Assembly (NCBI GenBank): GCA_047975025.1
Contig: JBKECY010000053.1
Span: forward strand, 58,382-122,381
Origin: JBKECY01 sp047975025
GTDB taxonomy: Bacteria > Bacillota > Clostridia > Lachnospirales > Lachnospiraceae
Reading direction: 5' to 3'
Length of the DNA stretch: 64,000 nt
A program made the position numbers and the translations under genes. Below, piece after piece: positions 1-8,195 of this stretch. Numbering within the stretch: position 1 is the first letter of the stretch; every line of letters starts with the position of its first letter. The notes under the pieces are model-generated. The model did no database searches. It was not told the DNA's origin and worked only from the letters and a program-made list of their open reading frames with translations.

Positions 1-1
1 T

Positions 2-544
2 GCAACGCAGACCGCCGTAGAGTATGCACGAAGTCAGGGACTGCTGATTTCCTTTGACCCTAATTTCAGGGAGCCGCTGTGGGAAGACCCCAAGGAGGCT
101 AAGACCTGGATGCGCTATGGACTTTCCATATGCGATGTGCTTAAAATTGCCGATAACGAAGTGACCTTTCTTACCGGAATCGAGGACTACGACCAGGCGG
201 TTGAGAAGCTGCGGGAAGAATATGATATTCCGCTCATACTGCTGACACTTGGCCGCGACGGAAGTCGTGCCTACTATAAGGATCTGCGTGTGGAGCAGCC
301 GGGATTTGTCTGCGATACCATCGAAACAACAGGAGCGGGAGATACCTTCATGGGGACGGCCTTATATCACCTGCTGCAAAGTGAGATGACGGCTCTGGAT
401 GAAGAGAAATTAGAGCAGATGCTGCTCTATGCGAATGCAGCTGCAGCACTTGTGACAACGAAAAAAGGTGCCATCAAAGCAATGCCTGCCTGGGAAGAAA
501 TTGAAGCCCTGGTGCAGACGGGACGCACAGAAAAGACTTCATAA
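2..544 (+). CDS. PfkB-family sugar kinase, C-terminal part (5' truncated by window edge)
   Basis: The reading frame is open from the first bases, so this is the last 180 residues of a longer protein (PfkB kinases are usually about 300-320 aa). The segment FDPNFREPLW near the start and the ETTGAGDTF signature around residues 108-116 are the PfkB/ribokinase C-terminal signature; the Asp of GAGD is the catalytic base that activates the sugar hydroxyl. Fructokinase-type enzymes carry FDPN...RxxLW, so ATP-dependent phosphorylation of fructose or a similar sugar is likely, but the substrate cannot be fixed from this fragment. No terminator is seen before the next gene, which has its own promoter. 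Confidence 0.85.
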   Translation, partial: ATQTAVEYARSQGLLISFDPNFREPLWEDPKEAKTWMRYGLSICDVLKIADNEVTFLTGIEDYDQAVEKLREEYDIPLILLTLGRDGSRAYYKDLRVEQPGFVCDTIETTGAGDTFMGTALYHLLQSEMTALDEEKLEQMLLYANAAAALVTTKKGAIKAMPAWEEIEALVQTGRTEKTS

Positions 545-552
545 AAAAAGCA

Positions 553-581
553 TGTAAAAGCAGAGTAAAGTATGCTATAAT
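553..581 (+). promoter_or_regulatory. Extended -10 promoter for hpf
   Basis: TATAAT at 576-581 is preceded by TGC, giving an extended -10 element. The -35 position (TGTAAA, 553-558, 17-bp spacer) matches the consensus poorly, as is common when TGn is present. Expected start of transcription is near 588, about 28 nt before the hpf ATG. Confidence 0.6.
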
Positions 582-615
582 AGAGTTACTATAAAAAAGT
601 AAAGGGGCTGATAAT

Positions 616-1146
616 ATGAATTTCATTATTAGTGGCAAGAACATTGATGTAACGGAAGCTTTAAAGACAACGGTGGAGGAGAAACTCGGAAAACTAGAAC
701 GTTATTTCACCCCGGAGACAGAAATTATCGTAACACTGAGTGTTGAAAAAGAAAGGCAGAAAATCGAAGTAACCATCCCGGTCAAGGGAAATATCATCCG
801 TTCGGAGCAGGTAAGCAATGATATGTATGTATCAATTGACCTTGTGGAAGAAGTGATTGAACGGCAATTACGTAAATATAAGAATAAAATTGTTGATAAG
901 CATAAAGCACAGGGCAATTTCCAGAAAGCATTTATTGAGAAAGAGTACGAAGAGGAGGATGAGGTTAAAATCGTCCGTTCCAAGAGCTTTGGAATCAAAC
1001 CAATGTACCCGGAAGATGCATGCGTACAGATGGAACTGCTAGGCCACAGCTTCTTTGTATTTTATAATGCGGAGACAGAGCAGGTCAATGTAGTATATAA
1101 GAGAAAAGGTAATACATACGGGCTGATTGAGCCAGAGATTTATTAA
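616..1146 (+). CDS. hpf: Ribosome hibernation promoting factor, long form
   Basis: A 176-aa protein of the long HPF type. Residues 1-100 match the S30AE/YfiA domain (MNFIISGKNIDVTEALK start), which binds the decoding centre of the 30S subunit. Residues about 115-176 are the C-terminal dimerisation domain (VVRSKSF-like start, ending GNTYGLIEPE), which in Firmicutes joins two 70S ribosomes into an inactive 100S dimer. Length fits the long form (about 180 aa) rather than the short gamma-proteobacterial one. The ribosome site AAAGGGG lies 8 nt before ATG. The gene has its own promoter and a strong terminator, so it is a single-gene unit just upstream of secA, its common neighbour in Firmicutes. 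Confidence 0.95.
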   Translation: MNFIISGKNIDVTEALKTTVEEKLGKLERYFTPETEIIVTLSVEKERQKIEVTIPVKGNIIRSEQVSNDMYVSIDLVEEVIERQLRKYKNKIVDKHKAQGNFQKAFIEKEYEEEDEVKIVRSKSFGIKPMYPEDACVQMELLGHSFFVFYNAETEQVNVVYKRKGNTYGLIEPEIY

Positions 1147-1194
1147 GCAGAGCAGGAAAACTCATCCCCTGGAGGGATGCGAAGACAAAACACA

Positions 1195-1225
1195 AGAAGA
1201 GCCGGCAACGGCTCTTCTATCTTTT
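1195..1225 (+). terminator. Rho-independent terminator of hpf
   Basis: A perfect 10-bp stem (AGAAGAGCCG, 1195-1204, with CGGCTCTTCT, 1209-1218) closes on a GCAA tetraloop and is followed by a short T-rich run (ATCTTTT). Confidence 0.85.
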
Positions 1226-1344
1226 GTGAAAGGACCGGTGTGTCTGCTGTACGGATAATTAATGAAATGTTCATTGTCTAAAGTATAATAAAGTGGTAGA
1301 ATGGATTAGAGTTTTTACTAAATTAAGTGTATAGGAGTGAATAA

Positions 1345-3909
1345 ATGAGCCTTATATCAAAAATCATAGGTACGCATAGTGAGCGTGAAGTGAAGCGCCT
1401 GCTCTCGGAAGTAGATAAAATCGAGGCAATGCGTCCGGCGATGCAGCAGTTAAGCGATGAGCAGCTGCGGGACAGAACACGTGAATTTAAGGGACGCCTT
1501 GCAAAGGGAGAAACACTGGAAGATATTTTGCCGGATGCGTTCGCGACTGTTCGTGAAGCGGCGAAACGTGTGCTGAATATGGAGCATTACCGGGTACAGC
1601 TGATCGGAGGAATCATCCTTCATCAGGGACGTATCGCAGAGATGAAGACAGGTGAAGGAAAGACTCTTGTTTCCACACTTCCTGCCTATTTGAATGCGTT
1701 ACAGGGGAATGGTGTTCACATCGTTACGGTCAATGATTACCTGGCACATCGTGATGCGGAGTGGATGGGGAAAGTTCATGAATTCCTGGGTCTTACAGTC
1801 GGTGTCGTATTAAATGATATGAAGAATGATGAGCGGCGTGAGCAGTATGCCTGCGATATCACATACATAACAAATAATGAGTTGGGATTCGATTACCTAA
1901 GAGATAACATGGTCATCTACAAAGAGCAGCTTGTACAGCGAGATCTTGTATATGCCATCATCGATGAGGTCGATTCGGTCTTGATTGACGAGGCCAGAAC
2001 CCCTCTTATTATATCGGGACAAAGTGGAAAATCCACGAAATTGTATGAAGTCTGCGACATACTTGCCAGACAGCTGGAGCGTGGTGAGGCAAGTGGCGAG
2101 ATGACGAAGATGACAGCCATCATGGGTGAGGAAATTATCGAGACAGGTGACTTTATTGTCAATGAAAAAGATAAAATCGTCAACCTGACGGAGCAGGGTG
2201 TGGAAAAAGTCGAGAAATTCTTCTCTTTGGAAAACCTGGCTGATCCGGAAAACCTGGAAATTCAGCACAATATCATTCTGGCACTTCGTGCACATAATCT
2301 GATGTTCAAAGATCAGGATTACGTGGTAAAGGATGATGAAGTACTCATCGTAGATGAGTTTACCGGACGTATTATGCCGGGACGCCGCTATTCAGACGGC
2401 CTGCACCAGGCAATTGAAGCCAAAGAGCATGTTAAAGTAAAAAGAGAGAGCAAGACACTGGCAACGATTACCTTCCAGAACTTCTTTAATAAATATGAGA
2501 AGAAATCAGGTATGACAGGAACCGCTCTTACAGAAGAAAAAGAGTTTCGTGATATCTACGGAATGGACGTTATCGAAATCCCGACCAATGTGAAAGTACA
2601 GCGTATCGATCAGGAAGATGCGGTGTATATGACACAGAAGGAGAAATTCGGTGCTGTTGTAGAAGCGATTATTGAAGCACATGAGAAACAGCAGCCGGTA
2701 CTGGTGGGTACGATTACGATTGAAACCTCTGAATTGATCAGTGCGCTTCTAAAGCGCAAAGGCATTCCGCATAACGTGCTGAATGCGAAGTTCCATGAGA
2801 AAGAGGCGGAGATTGTCGCACAGGCAGGTATAGCGGGTACTGTTACGATTGCTACGAATATGGCAGGTCGTGGTACGGATATTAAGCTTGACGATGTGGC
2901 CAGAGAAGCAGGCGGTCTTAAGATCATCGGTACAGAACGTCATGAATCAAGACGTATTGACAACCAGCTGCGTGGTCGTTCCGGCCGGCAGGGCGATCCT
3001 GGTGAATCCAGATTCTATATTTCACTGGAAGATGATTTAATGCGTTTGTTCGGCTCTGACAGACTGATGGGGATTTTCAAAGGTCTTGGAGTTTCTGAAA
3101 ATGAGCAGATTGAGCATAAGATGCTTTCCAAATCTATCGAGAAAGCACAGATGAAGATCGAGAGCAACAACTATGGAATCCGTAAAAATCTGCTGGATTA
3201 TGATCAGGTCAATAATGAGCAGCGTGAAATCATCTATAAGGAAAGACGCCGCGTACTGGACGGAGAAAGCATGCGTGATTCGATTTACAGCATGATTACA
3301 GATTTTGTGGACGGTGCGGTAGACAGTGCCTTTTCTGATGATGTAAGTTCAGAAGAATGGGATCTGGTAGAATTCGGTACGGTATTCTATCCGGTGATTC
3401 CGATCAAACCAATTAATTCGGAATCTGTGAAGGGCAAGAAACGTGATGAAGCCAAGCATATGCTCAAAGAGCGTGCAGTGAAGCTCTATGAAGTCAAGGA
3501 ATCTGAATTTGCAGAGGCAGAGCAGCTGCGCGAACTCGAGCGTGTGATCCTGTTAAAGGTCATTGATAATAAGTGGATGGATCATATTGACGATATGGAG
3601 CAGCTGCGCCAGGGAATCGGTCTGCATGCTTATGGGCAGAGAGATCCGGTTGTCGAATACAAAATGAACGCGTATGAAATGTTCAACGAGATGACAGATT
3701 CCATCCAGCAGGATACGATCAAGCTTTTGTATCATGTAAGAATTGAGCAGAAAGTCGAACGCGAGCAGGTTGCAAAAGTAACGGCAACAAATAAGGACGA
3801 CAGTGGTCCGAAGAAACCGCAGAAACGGCAGGAAGATAAGGTGTATCCGAACGATCCTTGCCCTTGCGGAAGTGGTAAAAAATACAAACAATGCCATGGC
3901 AGACGATAG
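1345..3909 (+). CDS. secA: Preprotein translocase ATPase SecA
   Basis: An 854-aa motor protein that drives unfolded preproteins through SecYEG at the cytoplasmic membrane. Visible parts: Walker A KTGEGKT at residues 101-107, the TVNDYLA and DEVDS segments of nucleotide-binding domain 1, the preprotein cross-linking region, helicase-type motifs GTDI and RGRSGRQGDPG in domain 2, and a C-terminal metal-binding tail with Cys-Pro-Cys-Gly-Ser-Gly and a final Cys-His pair. Length is normal for a clostridial SecA. The ATG has GGAGTG 5 nt upstream. A TATAAT at 1284-1289 may be its -10, but no good -35 is visible. prfB follows 94 nt downstream. Confidence 0.98.
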   Translation: MSLISKIIGTHSEREVKRLLSEVDKIEAMRPAMQQLSDEQLRDRTREFKGRLAKGETLEDILPDAFATVREAAKRVLNMEHYRVQLIGGIILHQGRIAEMKTGEGKTLVSTLPAYLNALQGNGVHIVTVNDYLAHRDAEWMGKVHEFLGLTVGVVLNDMKNDERREQYACDITYITNNELGFDYLRDNMVIYKEQLVQRDLVYAIIDEVDSVLIDEARTPLIISGQSGKSTKLYEVCDILARQLERGEASGEMTKMTAIMGEEIIETGDFIVNEKDKIVNLTEQGVEKVEKFFSLENLADPENLEIQHNIILALRAHNLMFKDQDYVVKDDEVLIVDEFTGRIMPGRRYSDGLHQAIEAKEHVKVKRESKTLATITFQNFFNKYEKKSGMTGTALTEEKEFRDIYGMDVIEIPTNVKVQRIDQEDAVYMTQKEKFGAVVEAIIEAHEKQQPVLVGTITIETSELISALLKRKGIPHNVLNAKFHEKEAEIVAQAGIAGTVTIATNMAGRGTDIKLDDVAREAGGLKIIGTERHESRRIDNQLRGRSGRQGDPGESRFYISLEDDLMRLFGSDRLMGIFKGLGVSENEQIEHKMLSKSIEKAQMKIESNNYGIRKNLLDYDQVNNEQREIIYKERRRVLDGESMRDSIYSMITDFVDGAVDSAFSDDVSSEEWDLVEFGTVFYPVIPIKPINSESVKGKKRDEAKHMLKERAVKLYEVKESEFAEAEQLRELERVILLKVIDNKWMDHIDDMEQLRQGIGLHAYGQRDPVVEYKMNAYEMFNEMTDSIQQDTIKLLYHVRIEQKVEREQVAKVTATNKDDSGPKKPQKRQEDKVYPNDPCPCGSGKKYKQCHGRR

Positions 3910-3922
3910 TCAGCCGGACAAG

Positions 3923-3970
3923 CTAAGAGGTCTGGACTCATGTTGGAATTCATGTGTGTTCAGACCTTAG
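3923..3970 (+). other. Long imperfect hairpin between secA and prfB
   Basis: CTAAGAGGTCTGGACTCATG (3923-3942) is nearly complementary to 3951-3970 around an 8-nt loop. There is no T tract afterwards (the next bases are ATTTGAAATAAAAAA), so it is not a standard terminator. It may stabilise the secA 3' end or affect readthrough into prfB. Confidence 0.5.
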
Positions 3971-4003
3971 ATTTGAAATAAAAAAACGAAAGAAGGTGAA
4001 GCA

Positions 4004-5129
4004 GTGGTTGAATTAGATCAATTCAAAAGTATTTTAAATACATTTTTAGAACCATTAGTGGAAGTGAGGGATTCACTTTGACCTCGCTAACAAAGAAAAG
4101 CGAATTCAAGAGATAGAAAGAGAAATGCAGGCACCGACGTTCTGGGACAGTCCGGAGCGTTCGCAGAGCCTGTCACGAGAATTAAAATACCTGAAAAACG
4201 ACTGTGCTACCTATGCCGAACTGCAGACGTATGTAGACGATATCGGAACACTGATTGAGATGGGCTATGAGGAGAATGATGCATCCGTAGTACCTGAAAT
4301 TGGAGAGATGCTGGATGAATTCCGCTCGAAATTTGATGAGATTCGGATTCGCACATTGCTGTCTGAAGAATACGACAGAGATTCGGCTATTTTGACACTT
4401 CATGCCGGAGCCGGCGGTACCGAGTCCTGCGACTGGTGCAGTATGCTGTATCGCATGTATACCAGGTGGGCGGAGCGCAAAGGCTACGAGCTGGAAGTGC
4501 TGGATTATCTGGACGGTGAAGAAGCAGGTATTAAATCAGTCACATTTGAAGTAAAGGGAGAAAATGCATACGGTTATCTTAAGTCTGAGAAGGGAGTTCA
4601 CAGGCTTGTTCGTATTTCCCCTTTTAATGCAGCGGGGAAACGCCAGACTTCTTTTGTATCCTGCGATGTCATGCCGGATATTGAAGAGGATGTGGATATT
4701 GAAATTAACGATGATGATCTTAGGATCGATACCTATCGCTCCAGCGGAGCCGGCGGACAGCATATCAACAAAACCTCTTCCGCCATACGTATTACCCACC
4801 TTCCGACAGGAATCGTCGTACAATGCCAAAACGAGCGTTCCCAGCATATGAACAAAGACAAAGCTATGCAGATGTTAAAAAGTAAGCTGGCCTTGCTAAA
4901 GCAGCAGGAGCAGGAGGAGAAGCTCTCCGGCATCCGCGGAGAAGTAACGGACATTGGCTGGGGCAGCCAGATTCGCTCCTATGTAATGCAGCCGTATACT
5001 ATGGTAAAAGACCACAGGACGAACGAAGAAACAGGGAATGTCAATTCTGTACTTGATGGTGTCATTGACCTGTTTATAAATGCATATCTGAAATGGAAAG
5101 CTCTTTCGAAAAAAAGCTTGCCTAACTAA
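4004..5129 (+). CDS. prfB: Peptide chain release factor 2, made by +1 frameshift
   Basis: RF2 ends translation at UGA and UAA. The gene begins with GTG at 4004 (AAGGTG site upstream), reads 25 codons and meets TGA at 4079-4081 in the context CTT TGA C. A +1 shift at CTT (4076-4078) continues the protein as D-L-A-N-K-E-K-R into the long frame ending at 5129, total 374 aa (E. coli RF2 is 365). This is the classic RF2 autoregulatory shift: low RF2 lets the ribosome slip. A GAGGG (4066-4070) can act as the internal Shine-Dalgarno stimulator. The SPF anticodon-like tripeptide (about 205-207) and the GGQ peptidyl-hydrolysis motif (about 250-252) are intact. Annotating only the ATG at 4125 would lose about 40 residues. 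Confidence 0.95.
4064..4082 (+). promoter_or_regulatory. prfB programmed +1 frameshift site
   Basis: GTGAGGG, a 5-nt gap (ATTCA), then CTT TGA C. The slippery CTT and in-frame TGA with 3' C match the known RF2 recoding site. The gap between the Shine-Dalgarno-like run and CTT is longer than the 3 nt of E. coli. Confidence 0.92.
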
Positions 5130-5196
5130 ATTAAATGTGTTACTATATCTCCCAGGGACAAACAAATGTATTTCCTGTGAGAACAAAGAGGTGGTT

Positions 5197-5649
5197 ATGG
5201 ATCGCGTGGATACGAAGAAGAAGTATTATGTGGTACGGGAGAAAGCAATCCCTGAGGTGCTGATTAAAGTGGTAGAAGCTAAGAGTCTGCTGGACAAAGG
5301 AAAAGTAGAGACGGTGCAGGAAGCCACAGAACTGGTTGGCATCAGCCGCAGCTCCTTTTACAAATACAAAGATGATATTTTTCCATTTCATGAAGAGACC
5401 AAGGGAAAGACAATTACATTTATTATTCAAATGGATGATGAACCGGGGCTTTTATCTGATGTATTGAGGATAATTGCCTTTTACCATGGGAATATCTTGA
5501 CGATTCATCAAAGTATACCAATCAACGGTGTGGCGAGCCTTACGCTCAGCGTGGATATACTACCGGGAACGGGGGATGCTGCCGCTATGGTCGAGGAGAT
5601 TGAAAAGCAGCATGGTGTACATTACCTGAAAATTTTGGGCAGAGAATAA
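5197..5649 (+). CDS. ACT-domain protein, UPF0735/PheB type
   Basis: A 150-aa protein: N-terminal half with a short helix-turn-helix-like region (VQEATELVGISRSSFYKYKD, about residues 45-64) and C-terminal ACT domain (about 75-148; ITFIIQMDDEPGLLSDVL). ACT domains bind amino acids and regulate enzymes or transcription. The family resembles B. subtilis PheB (UPF0735), whose role is not settled. The start at 5197 follows AGAGGTGG with good spacing; the longer frame from 5137 has no such site. It lies 32 nt before homoserine dehydrogenase and probably shares its transcript, so a role in sensing a threonine- or aspartate-family amino acid is an inference. Confidence 0.85.
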   Translation: MDRVDTKKKYYVVREKAIPEVLIKVVEAKSLLDKGKVETVQEATELVGISRSSFYKYKDDIFPFHEETKGKTITFIIQMDDEPGLLSDVLRIIAFYHGNILTIHQSIPINGVASLTLSVDILPGTGDAAAMVEEIEKQHGVHYLKILGRE

Positions 5650-5681
5650 AAGAAATGAAAAAAGTATACATGGAGGGTAAG

Positions 5682-6899
5682 ATGGTAAATATTGCAGTAT
5701 TAGGGTACGGAACAGTTGGAAGCGGTGTAGTAGAGGTGATTCGTACGAATCAAAGCATCATTAATACTAAGGCAAAAGAAGAAATTAATATTAAATATGT
5801 GTTGGATTTGCGTGATTTCCCCGGAGATCCGATTCAGGATAAGATCGTACATGACTATGATACGATTCTGCAGGACCCGGAGATTAAGATTGTTGTCGAA
5901 GTTATGGGTGGTATTGAGCCGGCATACACCTTTGTGAAAAAAGCGCTGGAAAGCGGCAAAAGTGTCACGACGTCTAACAAAGCACTGGTGGCTAAGCATG
6001 GTACGGAGCTTTTGAAAATTGCAAGAGACAAGAACATTAACTTCCTGTTTGAAGCCAGCTGCGGTGGCGGTATTCCGATTATCCGGCCGCTTACGTCTTC
6101 ACTGACGGCTGATGAAATTGATGAAATCACCGGTATCTTAAACGGTACAACGAATTATATGCTGACCGAGATGGACGAGAAGAATGTTGATTTCGATGCG
6201 GTATTAAAGGATGCACAGCAGAAAGGATTTGCAGAGGCAGATCCGACCGCGGATATTGAAGGACATGATGCCTGCCGCAAAATTGCTATTTTGTCTTCTC
6301 TGACCTGGGGACATTTTGTGGATTTTGAAGATATTTACACAGAGGGCATTACGAAGATAACAACCGACGATATGTTGTATGCCAAACATCTGGGACTTTC
6401 CATTAAATTACTGGCGACCAGCAGGAAAAAAGGAGATACATTCAGTGCTATGGTGGCACCGTTCCTTGTATCCAAAGAAAGCCCGTTATTTAGTGTCAGC
6501 GGTGTATTTAATGCCATCTTCGTGCATGGAAATGTATTAGGGGATGCGATGTTCTACGGCAGCGGCGCAGGTAAACTGCCTACGGCCAGTGCAGTTGTGG
6601 CAGATATTGTGGAAGCAGCCAAAAACCCGGCAGCAAATGTAATGGAAGGCTGGGATGCAGAGAAACTTGCCCTGATTCCAATTGAAGATGTGGAAAATAA
6701 GTTTTTCGTCAGATGTAAGACGGAGGATCAAAACGTTCTGGCACAGATCAAACAACTGTTTGGTGAGCCGGACCTTATAACGCTGGAAGCCCTTACGGGA
6801 GAAGCGGCCTTTATTACGGAAACAATGACAGAGAGAACCTTCCAGGAGAAGGCTGCTCAGCTGGGACAGATTATTAGTAGTATTCGCGTGAAATCATAG
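5682..6899 (+). CDS. hom: Homoserine dehydrogenase
   Basis: Catalyses NAD(P)H reduction of aspartate semialdehyde to homoserine, the branch point to threonine and methionine. The 405-aa protein has a Rossmann start (VLGYGTVGSGVVE, residues 6-18), the SNKALVAKHG and GGGIPIIRPL segments, the ILNGTTNYML motif of the active site with the following FAEADPTADIEGHDA signature, and a short C-terminal ACT-like region (from about residue 340). The start chosen is ATG 5682 with GGAGGG 4-5 nt upstream; an in-frame ATG at 5655 lacks a site. It is followed 9 nt later by the PGM-like gene and then lysC, a threonine-pathway operon. Confidence 0.95.
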   Translation: MVNIAVLGYGTVGSGVVEVIRTNQSIINTKAKEEINIKYVLDLRDFPGDPIQDKIVHDYDTILQDPEIKIVVEVMGGIEPAYTFVKKALESGKSVTTSNKALVAKHGTELLKIARDKNINFLFEASCGGGIPIIRPLTSSLTADEIDEITGILNGTTNYMLTEMDEKNVDFDAVLKDAQQKGFAEADPTADIEGHDACRKIAILSSLTWGHFVDFEDIYTEGITKITTDDMLYAKHLGLSIKLLATSRKKGDTFSAMVAPFLVSKESPLFSVSGVFNAIFVHGNVLGDAMFYGSGAGKLPTASAVVADIVEAAKNPAANVMEGWDAEKLALIPIEDVENKFFVRCKTEDQNVLAQIKQLFGEPDLITLEALTGEAAFITETMTERTFQEKAAQLGQIISSIRVKS

Positions 6900-6908
6900 G
6901 TGGGACAG

Positions 6909-8111
6909 ATGAAATATATTGTAATCTTAGGGGATGGCATGGCAGATGAACCCATTCCCGCATTAGGTGATAAGACACCGATGGAATATGCCTCCACACC
7001 GGCCATGGATGCCTTGGCAAAGCTTTCTGAAGTTGGACTGACAGCTACCATACCGGAGGGGATGGCACCCGGCAGTGATACAGCGAATCTCTCTGTGCTG
7101 GGCTACAATCCCAGACAATACTATACAGGGCGTTCTCCCTTGGAGGCGCTGAGTATTGGTGTGGAGATGGGAGAATCGGATGTGGCGCTGCGCTGTAACC
7201 TTGTAACTGTTACGGAAGATTCGGACGTCTATGCAGAACAGACGATGGTAGACCATAGTTCCGATGAAATCAGTACGGAGGATGCTGCCATATTGCTGGC
7301 GGCGGTAGTTGCAGAATTTAAAGAGGAAGATTTTTCGTTTTATACTGGCACAAGCTATCGTCATTGTCTGCTGTGGAAAAACGGCAGAGTACTGGAATTA
7401 GCGCAGCCGCATGATATTCTGGAGCAGAAAATAGAATCCTATATTACCCAGGAGCCATATCTGCGCTATATGCAGGAGAAAAGCTTTGAAATCTTAAAGA
7501 ACCATCCCCTGAATGCCAAGCGCAGAGAGCAGGGTCTGCATCCGGCGAACAGTCTGTGGTTCTGGGGTGCGGGGACTCGCCCGGCACTGGATTCTTTTGA
7601 CAGTCTGTATGGCAAACGAGGTGCCATGATTTCCGCAGTCGACCTGCTCAAAGGAATTGCGGTGGGAGCAGAGATGGATACGATTCTTGTGGAAGGTGCC
7701 AATGGCGGCCTGCATACGAACTATGAGGGCAAGGCACAGGCAGCAGTCAAAGCGCTCACACAGGATGACTATGATTTTGTATATCTGCATCTGGAAGCAC
7801 CGGATGAGATGGGACATCAGGGCAGTGTAGAGAAAAAAGTGCAGGCGATTGAGAATCTGGATTCCAGAATCGTAGCAAATGTTAAGAAGGAATTGGATGC
7901 TGCGGGGATCGCCTATAGGCTTTTGATTATGCCGGATCACCCGACCCCTATTAAATTCAGAACACATACGAGCGACCCCGTACCCTATCTGCTGTACGAC
8001 AGTACAAAGCCACAGGAGCATACGTGGAAGTATAACGAACGGGAAGCCAAAGCAGGAGGCGTGCGTGTGCCGAATGGATGGGATATGATGAAGCATTTTT
8101 TTGATGCCTAG
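6909..8111 (+). CDS. PGM-like metalloenzyme, probable non-orthologous homoserine kinase
   Basis: A 400-aa member of the archaeal-type cofactor-independent phosphoglycerate mutase (ApgM) branch of the alkaline-phosphatase superfamily. The start MKYIVILGDGMAD carries the first metal-binding Asp; GSDTANLSVLGY holds the nucleophile region; APDEMGHQG and MPDHPTP hold further metal ligands. The subgroup found beside hom and lysC is named 'proposed homoserine kinase' in TIGRFAMs (TIGR02535). Its position between hom and lysC, with no thrB visible, supports homoserine phosphorylation over glycolytic mutase activity. ATG 6909 has GGTGGG just upstream; the GTG at 6900 is less likely. Family is sure; reaction is inference. 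Confidence 0.85.
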   Translation: MKYIVILGDGMADEPIPALGDKTPMEYASTPAMDALAKLSEVGLTATIPEGMAPGSDTANLSVLGYNPRQYYTGRSPLEALSIGVEMGESDVALRCNLVTVTEDSDVYAEQTMVDHSSDEISTEDAAILLAAVVAEFKEEDFSFYTGTSYRHCLLWKNGRVLELAQPHDILEQKIESYITQEPYLRYMQEKSFEILKNHPLNAKRREQGLHPANSLWFWGAGTRPALDSFDSLYGKRGAMISAVDLLKGIAVGAEMDTILVEGANGGLHTNYEGKAQAAVKALTQDDYDFVYLHLEAPDEMGHQGSVEKKVQAIENLDSRIVANVKKELDAAGIAYRLLIMPDHPTPIKFRTHTSDPVPYLLYDSTKPQEHTWKYNEREAKAGGVRVPNGWDMMKHFFDA

Positions 8112-8195
8112 TCTGAAGAACCGGCATGCAGCAGTATACAATGAACACTTTATACAGATTGTCGTAGTAAAGTGCAAAATGACCAGGAGGGAATC

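Noticed and set aside
7494..8177. Minus-strand ORF of 227 codons
   Set aside because: Antisense to the PGM-like gene; Cys/His-rich shadow composition and no ribosome site.
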